A stretch of DNA of 64,000 nt from JABFRJ01 sp964389095 (GTDB taxonomy: Bacteria > Pseudomonadota > Alphaproteobacteria > Rhizobiales > Hyphomicrobiaceae): positions 34,666 through 98,665 of the forward strand of contig CAYMEB010000001.1 of the NCBI GenBank assembly GCA_964389095.1, written 5' to 3'. Below, piece after piece: positions 1 through 7,594 of the stretch (position 1 is its first letter; each line of letters starts with the position of its first letter). The notes beneath the pieces are model-generated. The model saw only the letters and a program-made list of their open reading frames with translations. It ran no database searches and had not been told where the DNA came from. The position numbers and the translations under genes are program-made.

Positions 1-267
1 CGCCATGTCGGGCGCTTCACCTGCCTGAAGGCGCGTTTCCAACTGCTCGCGAATGACGGCGAATCCGACCTTGTCGACCGTCACCTTGATGTTCGGGTTC
101 GCTTTCTCGAAACGGTCGAGCAGATCCCGGGCAACGTCGCACTCGTTCGCATCGGCGTAGCAGAGGTAACGCAGATTCACCGTCTGCGCGGAAGCGCCGG
201 ATGCAAGGGCAATTCCTGCCGCAGCCAGTGCACCTGCCACAAAGCGGCGGCCGAACGTGAATGACAT
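1..267 (-). CDS. Extracellular solute-binding protein of an ABC transporter (N-terminal part)
   Basis: This gene runs off the left edge; 89 residues are visible from an ATG at 267. The protein opens with two arginines, a hydrophobic Ala/Gly-rich stretch and an ASA-Q cleavage site near residue 28, so it is exported. The mature part begins VNLRYLCYADANECDVARDL and continues with a helix, a KVTVDK strand and an EQLETRLQAGEAPDM segment, which is typical of family 1 (sugar-type) solute-binding proteins. The role is inferred: periplasmic capture of a sugar or polyol for an ABC importer whose permease genes would lie to the left. The substrate cannot be told. It is divergent from the hydrolase at 395. 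Confidence 0.8.
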   Translation of the reverse strand, partial: MSFTFGRRFVAGALAAAGIALASGASAQTVNLRYLCYADANECDVARDLLDRFEKANPNIKVTVDKVGFAVIREQLETRLQAGEAPDMA

Positions 268-394
268 TGCTTTCCTCCATCGTCACAATCTTATGAGTTT
301 GCGCGATAATTGGCAGCGGATGGGAGCCGGTGTCAATCTGTACGGAAACGGCCCCACACGCTCGGCCGGTGTTCAGGCCAAGGCGATTGCGAGT

Positions 395-1315
395 ATGCGA
401 CCTTCAGAGGACATTTCCGGCGACCGCCGCCGCCATCGTCTCGCCCAGCTGTTGGGCGGCTTCGCCGCGTCCAGCTTTTCCGTGGTCTCGCGGCATGCGC
501 TGCAAACGACGCTGCCGGGAACGCGGCTCGAACTCCTTCGCCTGCGACGATCGGATGGCGCAGACGTCCGCGCGATTCTGTCGGGGCCGCTGGGCGCGTG
601 GCGTAGCTGTCCTGCGGTGCTCTACTGCCACGCCCATGGGAATCGCTACGACATCGGAGCCGGAGAGTTGATGGCCGGGCGACCCGCTCTGATGTCGCCA
701 CCCTATGCGCAGGCCCTCGCCGCGCGCGGGGTCGTGGCTCTGTGCATCGACCTGCCTTGCTTCGGCGAGCGACAGGGCGAAACCGAAGCCGCTGCCGCGA
801 AACGTCATCTGTGGCATGGAACGACGCTGTTCGGGGAAATGCTTCAGGATCTGGCCGGCGCATTGTCGGTCGTTGCCGAGTTGGACGGCGTGGATGTTCG
901 ACGCATCAGCGCGTTCGGCATTTCGATGGGCGCGACGCTGTCGTTCTGGCTCGCGGCGCTCGACGCACGGATTGCCGGCGTCGCTCAGCTGTGCTGCTTC
1001 GCGGATCTGGAGACGCTCGTGTCGCTCGGTGCCCACGACCTGCACGGGATCTACATGACGGTCCCCGGTCTTCTGCCCCAGATGCGGACGGGGGAGATCG
1101 CAGGAATGGTCGCCCCGAGGCCGCAAGTCATCGGCATCGGTCTCAAGGATCCGCTCACGCCACCGGCCGCTCTGGAGCGTGCCCTCGTGGATGTCCGCAG
1201 CCGTTATGCACACCTGGGTGCCAGCGACCGGTTGAGGATCATTTTGGCGCCGGACGTGGCGCACGTCGAGACGCAGGAAATGCGCGATGCGGCGATCGCA
1301 CTGGCCTGCAGGTGA
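395..1315 (+). CDS. Alpha/beta hydrolase, dienelactone-hydrolase-like
   Basis: About 306 residues with an alpha/beta-hydrolase layout: strand VLYCHAHG, then CIDLPCFGERQG, the nucleophile elbow GISMG, an acid in a GLKDPLTPP loop and a final histidine in VAHVETQ. This Ser-Asp-His order suits a cytosolic esterase or dienelactone-hydrolase relative; the substrate is unknown. The frame is open back to a GTG at 257, but that start would overlap the divergent solute-binding gene. The ATG at 395 leaves about 127 bases for two promoters and is preferred; ATGs at 293 and 320 are alternatives, and none has a strong ribosome site. Confidence 0.8.
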   Translation: MRPSEDISGDRRRHRLAQLLGGFAASSFSVVSRHALQTTLPGTRLELLRLRRSDGADVRAILSGPLGAWRSCPAVLYCHAHGNRYDIGAGELMAGRPALMSPPYAQALAARGVVALCIDLPCFGERQGETEAAAAKRHLWHGTTLFGEMLQDLAGALSVVAELDGVDVRRISAFGISMGATLSFWLAALDARIAGVAQLCCFADLETLVSLGAHDLHGIYMTVPGLLPQMRTGEIAGMVAPRPQVIGIGLKDPLTPPAALERALVDVRSRYAHLGASDRLRIILAPDVAHVETQEMRDAAIALACR

Positions 1316-1420
1316 AGGATTGGGCAAGACGCGATCGAACTGCCGTCTTGCTGCAAGGGATCGGTTCTATCGAACGTGAGCGGGCCTGGCGCCGCGTGCG
1401 CCCGCAGGAGGTCTGCAGCC

Positions 1421-1828
1421 TTACCCGCGTTTGGCGTCGGCCCGGATGCGCTGCACCATCGAGGCTAGGCCGTTGGAGCGCTGCGGTGTGAGGTGCTCCT
1501 TGAGGCCGAGGTCCGCGAAGACGCGGTCGGCATCGATGTCGAGGATCTCGGACGGTGTCTTGTCCTGGTAGAGTGCGAACAGGATGGCGACGAGGCCTTT
1601 GACGATGTGGGCATCGCTGTCGCCCTCGAATTGAAGCGCTCCCGGCCGCAGGCTCGATGGCCGGCTGGCGAGCCAAACCTGCGAGGCGCAGCCGCGCACC
1701 TTGTTCTCGTCGGTGCGCAGTTGAGAGGGCAGTGCCGGCAACGCGCGGCCGAGTTCGATCACATAGCGGTAGCGCTCCTCCCAATTGTCCAGGAGGGCGA
1801 AGTCGGAACGGATGGCGTCGATGGTCAT
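1421..1828 (-). CDS. sufE: SufE family cysteine desulfuration protein
   Basis: A 135-residue protein of normal SufE length. The key motif is KVRGCASQVWL, with the sulfur-accepting cysteine at about residue 47; upstream lies LDNWEERYRYVIELGR, downstream LDIDADRVFADLGLKEHLTPQRSNGL, all hallmarks of the family. SufE takes sulfur from the desulfurase SufS and passes it to the Fe-S scaffold in the cytosol. No other suf gene is present, as is common in alphaproteobacteria where sufE stands apart. It lies 62 bases downstream of the P450 gene on the same strand. A perfect 9-bp inverted repeat sits just before the start. A TTG at 1846 is an alternative start. Confidence 0.92.
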   Translation of the reverse strand: MTIDAIRSDFALLDNWEERYRYVIELGRALPALPSQLRTDENKVRGCASQVWLASRPSSLRPGALQFEGDSDAHIVKGLVAILFALYQDKTPSEILDIDADRVFADLGLKEHLTPQRSNGLASMVQRIRADAKRG

Positions 1829-1835
1829 GACGGGG

Positions 1836-1857
1836 TGATCGCGCAAATGCGCGATCA
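1836..1857. repeat. Perfect inverted repeat before sufE
   Basis: TGATCGCGC and its exact complement GCGCGATCA are separated by AAAT. The repeat ends 8 bases before the sufE ATG, between the P450 stop and sufE. It could form a stem-loop at the ribosome-binding position or be a dimeric operator. Neither role is proven. Confidence 0.5.
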
Positions 1858-1890
1858 GATCAAGTCGGCCGGGAACCCGGGCGTGAAGCC

Positions 1891-3300
1891 TCAGGCCCGT
1901 TCGTGCATCTTGAAGTACAGCCCGCCGCGCGGCGTCAGGGTCACCGTGGCGTTGATGCCGGGATGCTCGCTCGCGGGCGTCCCGACCCCGTTGCCTACGT
2001 ACTCCGGCTGGAACCGCCGCAGCAGCATGGACAGGGCGAGGGTGTTCTCGACCTGGCTCATGGCGCCGCCGATGCAGGAGCGCTTGCCGCCGCCGAACGG
2101 AATGTAGGTGTATGGCTTGCGCTTCTTGGCAGCCTCGCCCAGCCAGCGCTCCGGACGGAAAGCTTCCGGTTCCTCCCAGTACTTCGGGGAGTGATGCGTT
2201 CCGTAGGCGAAGAGCACCACGCGGTCGCCGACCCGGATCTCCTTGCCGGCGATCTGGTCTGGCTTGTCGGCGACGCGGATAAGTCCCCAGATCGGCGGAT
2301 AGATGCGCATCGTCTCCTGGATCACGGCGCGCGTATAGGCCAGAGCGCCGTAGTCCGCTGCCGTCGGCTCGCGGCTACCGTAGACCTCCTCGCCTTCCTT
2401 GCGGACGCGGGCGGCCATCTCGGGGTTGCGAGACATCTCGTAGAGCGCCCAGGCGAGCGTGAGGGCCGTGGTCTCTGTACCCGCCCACAAGTACTGCTTC
2501 AGCTCGTCGATCGCCTGCTGCTCGTCGAACTCCGGTATCGTGGGGTCTGCGACGCAGGCCTCGATCATCTTCATCAGTGTGCGCTCGCGCATCTCGCGCG
2601 GGTTCGCCGCGATCACGGCGGGAGGCACCGCCCCCCAGGCCTGCATAGCCTTGGCCGTGTCCTCTTCGGTGATCTCGAACTCCTCGCCCGACACCTTTTT
2701 CTGGCGCACCGCCTTGTGGTTCATCACATCGGTGTAGGTCTTCACCGCCTTGAACACGACATGCGGGTTGAACGGCATGTCGCGATCGAACAGGGCCTTG
2801 CAGATCATATCGGCGGCGAGCGTCCAGGTCTGCTCGACCATCTCGAAGCTCTCGCCCGACTTGGCATAGTCCTCCCACAGCTTCATCTTCGAGCGGATCG
2901 CCTGCAGGAAATAGGGGATGTACTCGGCGAACATGTCGGGATGGAACGCCGGCTGTTGCGGCATGCGGATCTTCTGCCAGAGCGCGCCGTCGTGCGTGAT
3001 CATCGACTCGCCGAAGATCGGCTTCAGTCCGTCGAAGTACTTGATGTAGTCGTCCGCCTTCGTCACCAAGACCCGCTTGAAGTGTTCGGGCTCGGACAGG
3101 AAGACGACGCGCTGGTTGCCGATGTTGACGGAGATCACGCCGCCATAGCGCTCGGACAGCTCGAGGAGCGAACTCATTGGGTTCGCAGCCTCGCTTTTCT
3201 GGAGGGCGCTGAGCTTGAACCAGATGCTCTCCTGGTCGCCGAGCCCCTGGGCATGGGCGGCGGTCACGCCGTTCGGCTGTGTGGGGAGCGCGATGGTCAT
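1891..3300 (-). CDS. Cytochrome P450
   Basis: A 469-residue P450. Visible landmarks are the I-helix oxygen-binding motif WAGTETT (about residue 275), the K-helix ETMR (about 330), the PERW meander (about 385) and the heme-ligand loop FGGGKRSCIGG (about 405), whose Cys binds heme iron. All catalytic elements are present. There is no membrane anchor, so it should be a soluble bacterial enzyme taking electrons from a ferredoxin or flavodoxin. The VVLFAYGTHHSPKYW segment resembles CYP4/CYP102-like fatty-acid or alkane hydroxylases, but the substrate is uncertain. No redox partner gene is adjacent. It is divergent from the dehydrogenase at 3812. Confidence 0.93.
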   Translation of the reverse strand: MTIALPTQPNGVTAAHAQGLGDQESIWFKLSALQKSEAANPMSSLLELSERYGGVISVNIGNQRVVFLSEPEHFKRVLVTKADDYIKYFDGLKPIFGESMITHDGALWQKIRMPQQPAFHPDMFAEYIPYFLQAIRSKMKLWEDYAKSGESFEMVEQTWTLAADMICKALFDRDMPFNPHVVFKAVKTYTDVMNHKAVRQKKVSGEEFEITEEDTAKAMQAWGAVPPAVIAANPREMRERTLMKMIEACVADPTIPEFDEQQAIDELKQYLWAGTETTALTLAWALYEMSRNPEMAARVRKEGEEVYGSREPTAADYGALAYTRAVIQETMRIYPPIWGLIRVADKPDQIAGKEIRVGDRVVLFAYGTHHSPKYWEEPEAFRPERWLGEAAKKRKPYTYIPFGGGKRSCIGGAMSQVENTLALSMLLRRFQPEYVGNGVGTPASEHPGINATVTLTPRGGLYFKMHERA

Positions 3301-3811
3301 GGCGCGTAGCCTTTCGGTAGCGAGCTGCGGCCCGGCGGCGATGGCGGATTTGGGCCACCCGAACGCCGGACGGACACGGCTTCGTCCAGCACGAACCCGC
3401 GATGGGCGACCACCCCCCGCAGAAGTGCGGTCGAGGCGGCCCTCGTCTCGGCCGGATGGCGCCGTTGGTACCATCCGCATCAAAACCGTGTCCAGCGACG
3501 GGGCGTCGCTGCGACGCTCTGATCCGTGAAGCAGAGTTAACCGGCCCTGAAACGGATCGCGCGAGCCCGTGGATCGGGAGCCCCGATCGCAGGGGAAAGC
3601 GATGGTCGGGGGCTGCCGATGCACCGGCGGCACGCGTGCGATCGACAATGTCCCGCAAGCCGGGCCTGGCGTTCGGGCCCCTGGCTCTGGAGCGGGGTAG
3701 CGGAGGGAGCGCATATGGTCACCCGGAAGCCGGCGGGGGCTTGCCGTTCGCGGCGCAAGGGTGATGATCGCCAGGACGGGCAGCCGGGGCTGAGCCGAAA
3801 GGGGACCGAAG
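3301..3811. other. Intergenic region between divergent P450 and hydroxyacid dehydrogenase genes
   Basis: About 510 bases with no convincing gene. The open frames here read as low-complexity Arg/Gly/Ser strings and have no family signature. It must hold the two divergent promoters. A 7-bp inverted repeat, AGCGACG-GGG-CGTCGCT, lies at 3494-3510 and could be an operator or hairpin. A purine-rich ribosome site (GGGGA) precedes the ATG at 3812. Confidence 0.6.
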
Positions 3812-4780
3812 ATGACATACACCGTGCTTCTCACCGAGCCGATCCACGAGGCCGGGCTCGAAGCGCTGCGGGCCCGCCCGGACGTGGTCGTGGTCATGGG
3901 GCAGGGTCTGAGCAAGGCTGAGATGGCCCGCGCGATCGAAGGCGCCGACGCAATCGGAACGCGCGTGTACGAGCTGGCTGCCGACGTGCTCAGCCGTGCC
4001 AACGGACTGCGCGTCGTCGCCAAGCATGGCGTCGGTTGCGACAACATCGATGTCGCGCATTGCTCAGGGCGGAGGATACCCGTGATGATCACGGCGTCCG
4101 CGAACAAGATCTCCGTGGCCGAGCAGACCATGATGATGATGCTCGCGCTCGCCAAGGATGCGGTCGGCTACGATCGCGCCGTGCGATCTGGAGACTGGCG
4201 GTATCGCTTCTCGCTGCGCGCGTTCGAGCTCGCCGGGCGAACCTTGCTCATCGTGGGCTTCGGGCGCATCGGCAGGGAGGTGGCGGCGCGCGCACGTGCA
4301 TTCGGCATGCGGGTGCTGGTCAACGACATCGCAATGGATGTCCATGCCGCGCGCGCGCTGGGATGCGAGGTCGTCGAGGACTTCCGCGCGCATCTCGGCA
4401 ATGCGGACATACTCACACTGCATACGCCCAAGACCCAGGCGACGACCGGCATGATCGGCGCCGGCGAACTCGCCGCGATGCGGTCGGGTGCGCTGCTGAT
4501 CAACTGCGCGCGGGGCGGCCTTGTGGACGAGGACGCGCTGCGTCGTGCATTGGAGAACGGCCAACTCGGAGGGGCCGCTCTCGACGTCTTCGATCTGGAG
4601 CCGCTGCCGGCCGATCACCCGCTCTTGAAGCTGCCCAACGTACTGGTTTCACCGCACAGCGCGGGCTCGACCGCCGAGAGTGGCCGCCGCATGGCGCTGG
4701 ATACGGCTCAGAACATCCTCGATGCGCTCGATGGCAAGCCCGATCCGGCCAACGTCTTCAACCCGGACGCGTTCGTCTGA
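3812..4780 (+). CDS. D-2-hydroxyacid dehydrogenase (phosphoglycerate-dehydrogenase-like)
   Basis: A 322-residue NAD-dependent dehydrogenase. The substrate domain has KHGVGCDNID; the Rossmann glycine motif is VGFGRIGREVA; catalytic Arg is in NCARGG (about residue 234), Glu in DVFDLEP (about 262) and His in VSPHSAGST (about 281). It reduces or oxidises a 2-keto/2-hydroxy acid in the cytosol. It lacks the ACT domain of SerA, and the true serA lies at 35482, so this is more likely a glyoxylate/hydroxypyruvate-type or catabolic enzyme. Its last codons overlap the convergent membrane-protein gene by about 23 bases. Confidence 0.9.
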   Translation: MTYTVLLTEPIHEAGLEALRARPDVVVVMGQGLSKAEMARAIEGADAIGTRVYELAADVLSRANGLRVVAKHGVGCDNIDVAHCSGRRIPVMITASANKISVAEQTMMMMLALAKDAVGYDRAVRSGDWRYRFSLRAFELAGRTLLIVGFGRIGREVAARARAFGMRVLVNDIAMDVHAARALGCEVVEDFRAHLGNADILTLHTPKTQATTGMIGAGELAAMRSGALLINCARGGLVDEDALRRALENGQLGGAALDVFDLEPLPADHPLLKLPNVLVSPHSAGSTAESGRRMALDTAQNILDALDGKPDPANVFNPDAFV

Positions 4781-5162
4781 GGCGTCGCCGGCACAGCAGC
4801 GCGAGCACGGCGCAGAAAATGCCCGACCCCAGATGGAAGGCGATGGCCCGTCTCGGACCGGCCGCGCCGTAAACGATGGCGGCGTCGGCGACGCACACCA
4901 GCGCACCCAGCGCGAGCCACACGACCAGCGCACGCCACTCCTTGAGCGCGGCCAGGGCGACGGCCAGCAGGCCCAGCCAGATGTCGCGTGCGGCCACCAC
5001 GGCATGAAGTGCTGGAATTGCTGCAGGGTCCCTCAGGCCGAAGAAGGCACGCGCTCGCTCTGGATCGAGCCAGAATCTCAGGCCGATCGCTGTGAGCGCG
5101 ATGCCGACCAGCGCCGCACCGGCGGCGACCAAGACCTCGCGGCGGCGGTGGGGTTGTGACAC
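4758..5162 (-). CDS. Small four-helix membrane protein, DUF4267-like
   Basis: A 134-residue protein with four hydrophobic segments (about residues 9-29, 50-70, 75-97 and 105-123). The pattern RFWLDPERARAFFGL, then ARDIWLGLLAVALA and a central Asp (VCVADAAIVYG), matches the DUF4267 type of small inner-membrane protein, whose function is not known. The start is a GTG at 5162 without a clear ribosome site. The stop lies inside the end of the convergent dehydrogenase gene. It may be cotranscribed with the secreted protein just upstream (5185-5757). Confidence 0.72.
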   Translation of the reverse strand: MSQPHRRREVLVAAGAALVGIALTAIGLRFWLDPERARAFFGLRDPAAIPALHAVVAARDIWLGLLAVALAALKEWRALVVWLALGALVCVADAAIVYGAAGPRRAIAFHLGSGIFCAVLALLCRRRLRRTRPG

Positions 5163-5184
5163 GGTGCGCCAGCCAGGCAGGGGT

Positions 5185-5757
5185 TCAGACGCCGAGCGCG
5201 CGTAGCGTGGCCGGTCCCGCGACGCCGTCGGCTTTCAGGCCCTGCTTTCGCTGGAAATCGCGGACTGCCGCCAGCGTGCTCTTTCCGTAGCGGCCGTCGA
5301 TGTCGACTCGAAGGCCTTTGCGCTTGAGGATGTCCTGCAGGCGGCGCACGTCGCTGCCCTTGTCGCCGCGGCGCAGTGTAGTCTTGATCTGACCGCCGAC
5401 CGCGGCGGCGCGAACCGCCGTGACGGCAGCAGCCTGGGCCGCAGCCGATGGATCTACGACGGTGACGCGGCTGCGGCGGGCGAAGAGCACCTCGCCGTTG
5501 AAGTGGACTGGGCATGCCTGGGAGGAGCAAGTCCCGGCGCCTTTCAGGGTGCGGGTCTGCCAGATCGTGTATTCGATCCGGTCCGCGAGACCTTCGCCGT
5601 TGCGCAAAGTGCTGCCGGCCTTGATCTCGATGAGTTTGTCGCGGGCATCGAACGTGGGCGGGGGAATCTGCTGAGCCAGCGCCGGCAATGCCAGAGCGCT
5701 CAGGACGACCGTGGGCCAGAAGGCGGCCGGCAATCGGAGACAACGTCGCTCGGGCAT
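5185..5757 (-). CDS. Secreted peptidoglycan-binding-domain protein
   Basis: 190 residues: signal peptide (about 1-28, cut near ALA-QQ), a middle domain of unknown type with a Cys pair in GTCSSQACPVHFNGE, an Ala-rich linker and a C-terminal PG_binding_1 domain (about 125-188). The last carries the usual repeats DVRRLQDILKRKGL, DGRYGKSTLAAVRDFQRKQG and DGVAGPATLRAL. It is likely periplasmic or outer-membrane-facing and bound to the wall; no catalytic domain is visible. The middle domain may be stabilised by the disulfide. The neighbouring DUF4267-like gene follows by 23 bases. Confidence 0.85.
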   Translation of the reverse strand: MPERRCLRLPAAFWPTVVLSALALPALAQQIPPPTFDARDKLIEIKAGSTLRNGEGLADRIEYTIWQTRTLKGAGTCSSQACPVHFNGEVLFARRSRVTVVDPSAAAQAAAVTAVRAAAVGGQIKTTLRRGDKGSDVRRLQDILKRKGLRVDIDGRYGKSTLAAVRDFQRKQGLKADGVAGPATLRALGV

Positions 5758-6099
5758 ATGTGTACCTGGTCACACGGAGAGTGCACATGCCGGGAACCGG
5801 TCCCGGGCGGGGCCGCCTGACGGTCTGCCCCTTCGATCACCCAATCTGCAGCATCAAGGTGTAGAAAGCGTGACCTGGTGTCCCGCCGACCGAGCTGTGG
5901 GCAAATCCAAGACCGCTGCCGAGGCCCCGTCTGATAATCATTTGACTGATAAAGGGTATCGGGGTTTTGCCGCGCCGGATCGTGCCGCCTGAAAACCGTT
6001 TGTTAACGTCTCGGGGCCACTTTCGATCGCGGATAGGCCCCCAGGGCACCTCAGGTGATCCGGGGATTGGCGGTTCGCGCCTGGTGCAAGGAACGGATC
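5758..6099. other. Intergenic region before the lone receiver gene
   Basis: About 340 bases between divergent genes with no gene seen. A TTGACT box at 5940-5945 and a TTAAC element near 6003 could belong to the receiver promoter, but a matching -10 is weak. Confidence 0.45.
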
Positions 6100-6465
6100 A
6101 TGAAACATTGCCTTGTGGTCGACGACAGCGACGTCGTGCGAAAGGTCGCCAGTCGCATCCTGGAAACGATGGATTACATCTGTCTGGAGGCCGCCAACGG
6201 CAACGAGGCGCTCGAGACGTGCAGGCGCTCGATGCCCGATCTGATCGTGATCGATTCGGTGATGCCGGAGATGAGCGGGCTCGATCTCATTCCCGCCCTG
6301 CGCATGACGCCGGACGGCGCGCGCGCGAAGATCATCTACTGCACGGCAGAGAACGATCCGGTCGAGATCGAGCGCGCCTATGAACTCGGCGCCGACGACT
6401 ACCTCCTCAAGCCGTTCGATCGGGTCACGCTCTCGAACGTCCTGGGCGAATTTGACGGGCGGTGA
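6100..6465 (+). CDS. Single-domain response regulator (CheY-like)
   Basis: 121 residues that make up one receiver domain and nothing else. The acidic pocket is VVDDSD (residues 6-11), the phosphorylated Asp is D52 in IVIDSVMPEMSG, the switch Thr is in YCTAEN and the conserved Lys is in DDYLLKPFD (about 103). With no output domain it must act through protein contact, as in chemotaxis or cell-cycle phosphorelays. No kinase is adjacent. The ATG at 6100 follows an AAGGA ribosome site; the frame is open further upstream but without family similarity. Confidence 0.9.
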   Translation: MKHCLVVDDSDVVRKVASRILETMDYICLEAANGNEALETCRRSMPDLIVIDSVMPEMSGLDLIPALRMTPDGARAKIIYCTAENDPVEIERAYELGADDYLLKPFDRVTLSNVLGEFDGR

Positions 6466-6501
6466 CGGCCCTCGCGTAAGGTCGGGCGATCCCGCCTGTC
6501 C

Positions 6502-7485
6502 TCAGCCGCGCGCCGCGCGCGATTGATCCGGCCCATTGAGAGCCGCCCGCCCGGCCCGGTACTCGCGCTCGAGCCGGTCGACCTGCTCGGCCACGGTTTC
6601 CACGGCCTTCACCGCGCCGATCCCCTGGCCCGATCCCCAGATGTCCTTCCAGGCCTTCGCAGGCCGGTTGGAGCCGAAGTTCATCTTCGAGGGATCGCTC
6701 TCGGGAAGGTTCTCGGGGTCGAGGCCGGCGCGGATGATCGACGATTTCAGATAGTTGCCGTGCACACCCGTGAAGAGGTTGGTGTACACGATGCCTTCGG
6801 CCGAGTTCGCGACGATATCCTGCTTGTAGCTTTCGACGGCGTTCGCCTCCTTGGCGGCGATGAACATCGAACCGGCGTAGGCGAAATCGGCGCCCATCGC
6901 CTCGGCGGCGAGGATCGAACGGCCGTTGGCGATCGCGCCCGAGAGCGCGAGTGGACCGTCGTACCATTCACGGATTTCCTGCACGAGCGCGAACGGCGAC
7001 AGCCGTCCGGCATGTCCGCCGGCACCGGAGCAGACCGCGACCAATCCCCCGGCCCCCTTCTCGATCGCCTTTCGCGCGAAGGCCACGTTGATGACATCGT
7101 GCAGAACCAGGCAACCGACGTCCCGGAAGGCCTTGTAGACGTCTTCGCGCGCGCCAAGCGATGTGATCGCCAGCGGCACCTTGTGCTTGAGGCAGACCTC
7201 GACGTCATGCTCGAGCCGGTCGTTGGACTTGTGGACGATCTGGTTCACGGCGAAGGGCGCCGACGGCCGGTCCGGATTTGCGCGATCGTGGGCTGCAAGC
7301 TCTTCCTTGATGCGGTGCAGCCATTCGTCGAGCAGTTCCTTCGGCCGCGCGTTGAGCGCCGGGAAGGCGCCGACGATCCCGGCCTTACACTGGGCAATCA
7401 CCAGTTCCGGTCCCGACACGATGAACTGCGGGGCGCCGATGAGTGGCAGGCGGAGTGCCCGTTTCAGGCTCTTGGCGTCGTACAT
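6502..7485 (-). CDS. Nitronate monooxygenase / 2-nitropropane dioxygenase family flavoprotein
   Basis: 327 residues forming an FMN-binding TIM barrel. It starts LIGAPQFIVSGPELVIAQC and has the core VCSGAGGHAG with the His used as base in the family, followed by the phosphate-binding ALSGAIANGRSILAAEAMGADFAYAGSMF. Family members oxidise nitronates or act as enoyl reductases; the true substrate is unknown. The start ATG at 7485 follows a gap from the VWA gene upstream on the same strand (7595). Confidence 0.87.
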   Translation of the reverse strand: MYDAKSLKRALRLPLIGAPQFIVSGPELVIAQCKAGIVGAFPALNARPKELLDEWLHRIKEELAAHDRANPDRPSAPFAVNQIVHKSNDRLEHDVEVCLKHKVPLAITSLGAREDVYKAFRDVGCLVLHDVINVAFARKAIEKGAGGLVAVCSGAGGHAGRLSPFALVQEIREWYDGPLALSGAIANGRSILAAEAMGADFAYAGSMFIAAKEANAVESYKQDIVANSAEGIVYTNLFTGVHGNYLKSSIIRAGLDPENLPESDPSKMNFGSNRPAKAWKDIWGSGQGIGAVKAVETVAEQVDRLEREYRAGRAALNGPDQSRAARG

Positions 7486-7594
7486 TGCGTCGTTGTCCCG
7501 ATGTGGTCTTTGCCGAATGCCGCAATCTAGCGAGGTCGTCCGGTGCCTCGCAACGTCAAAACTGGCGATCGCGGACCAGATGAGACCCGCGGCC

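Noticed and set aside
3402..3764. A 120-residue rightward frame in the P450/dehydrogenase gap
   Set aside because: Low-complexity Arg/Gly/Pro/Ser sequence without ribosome site or domain.
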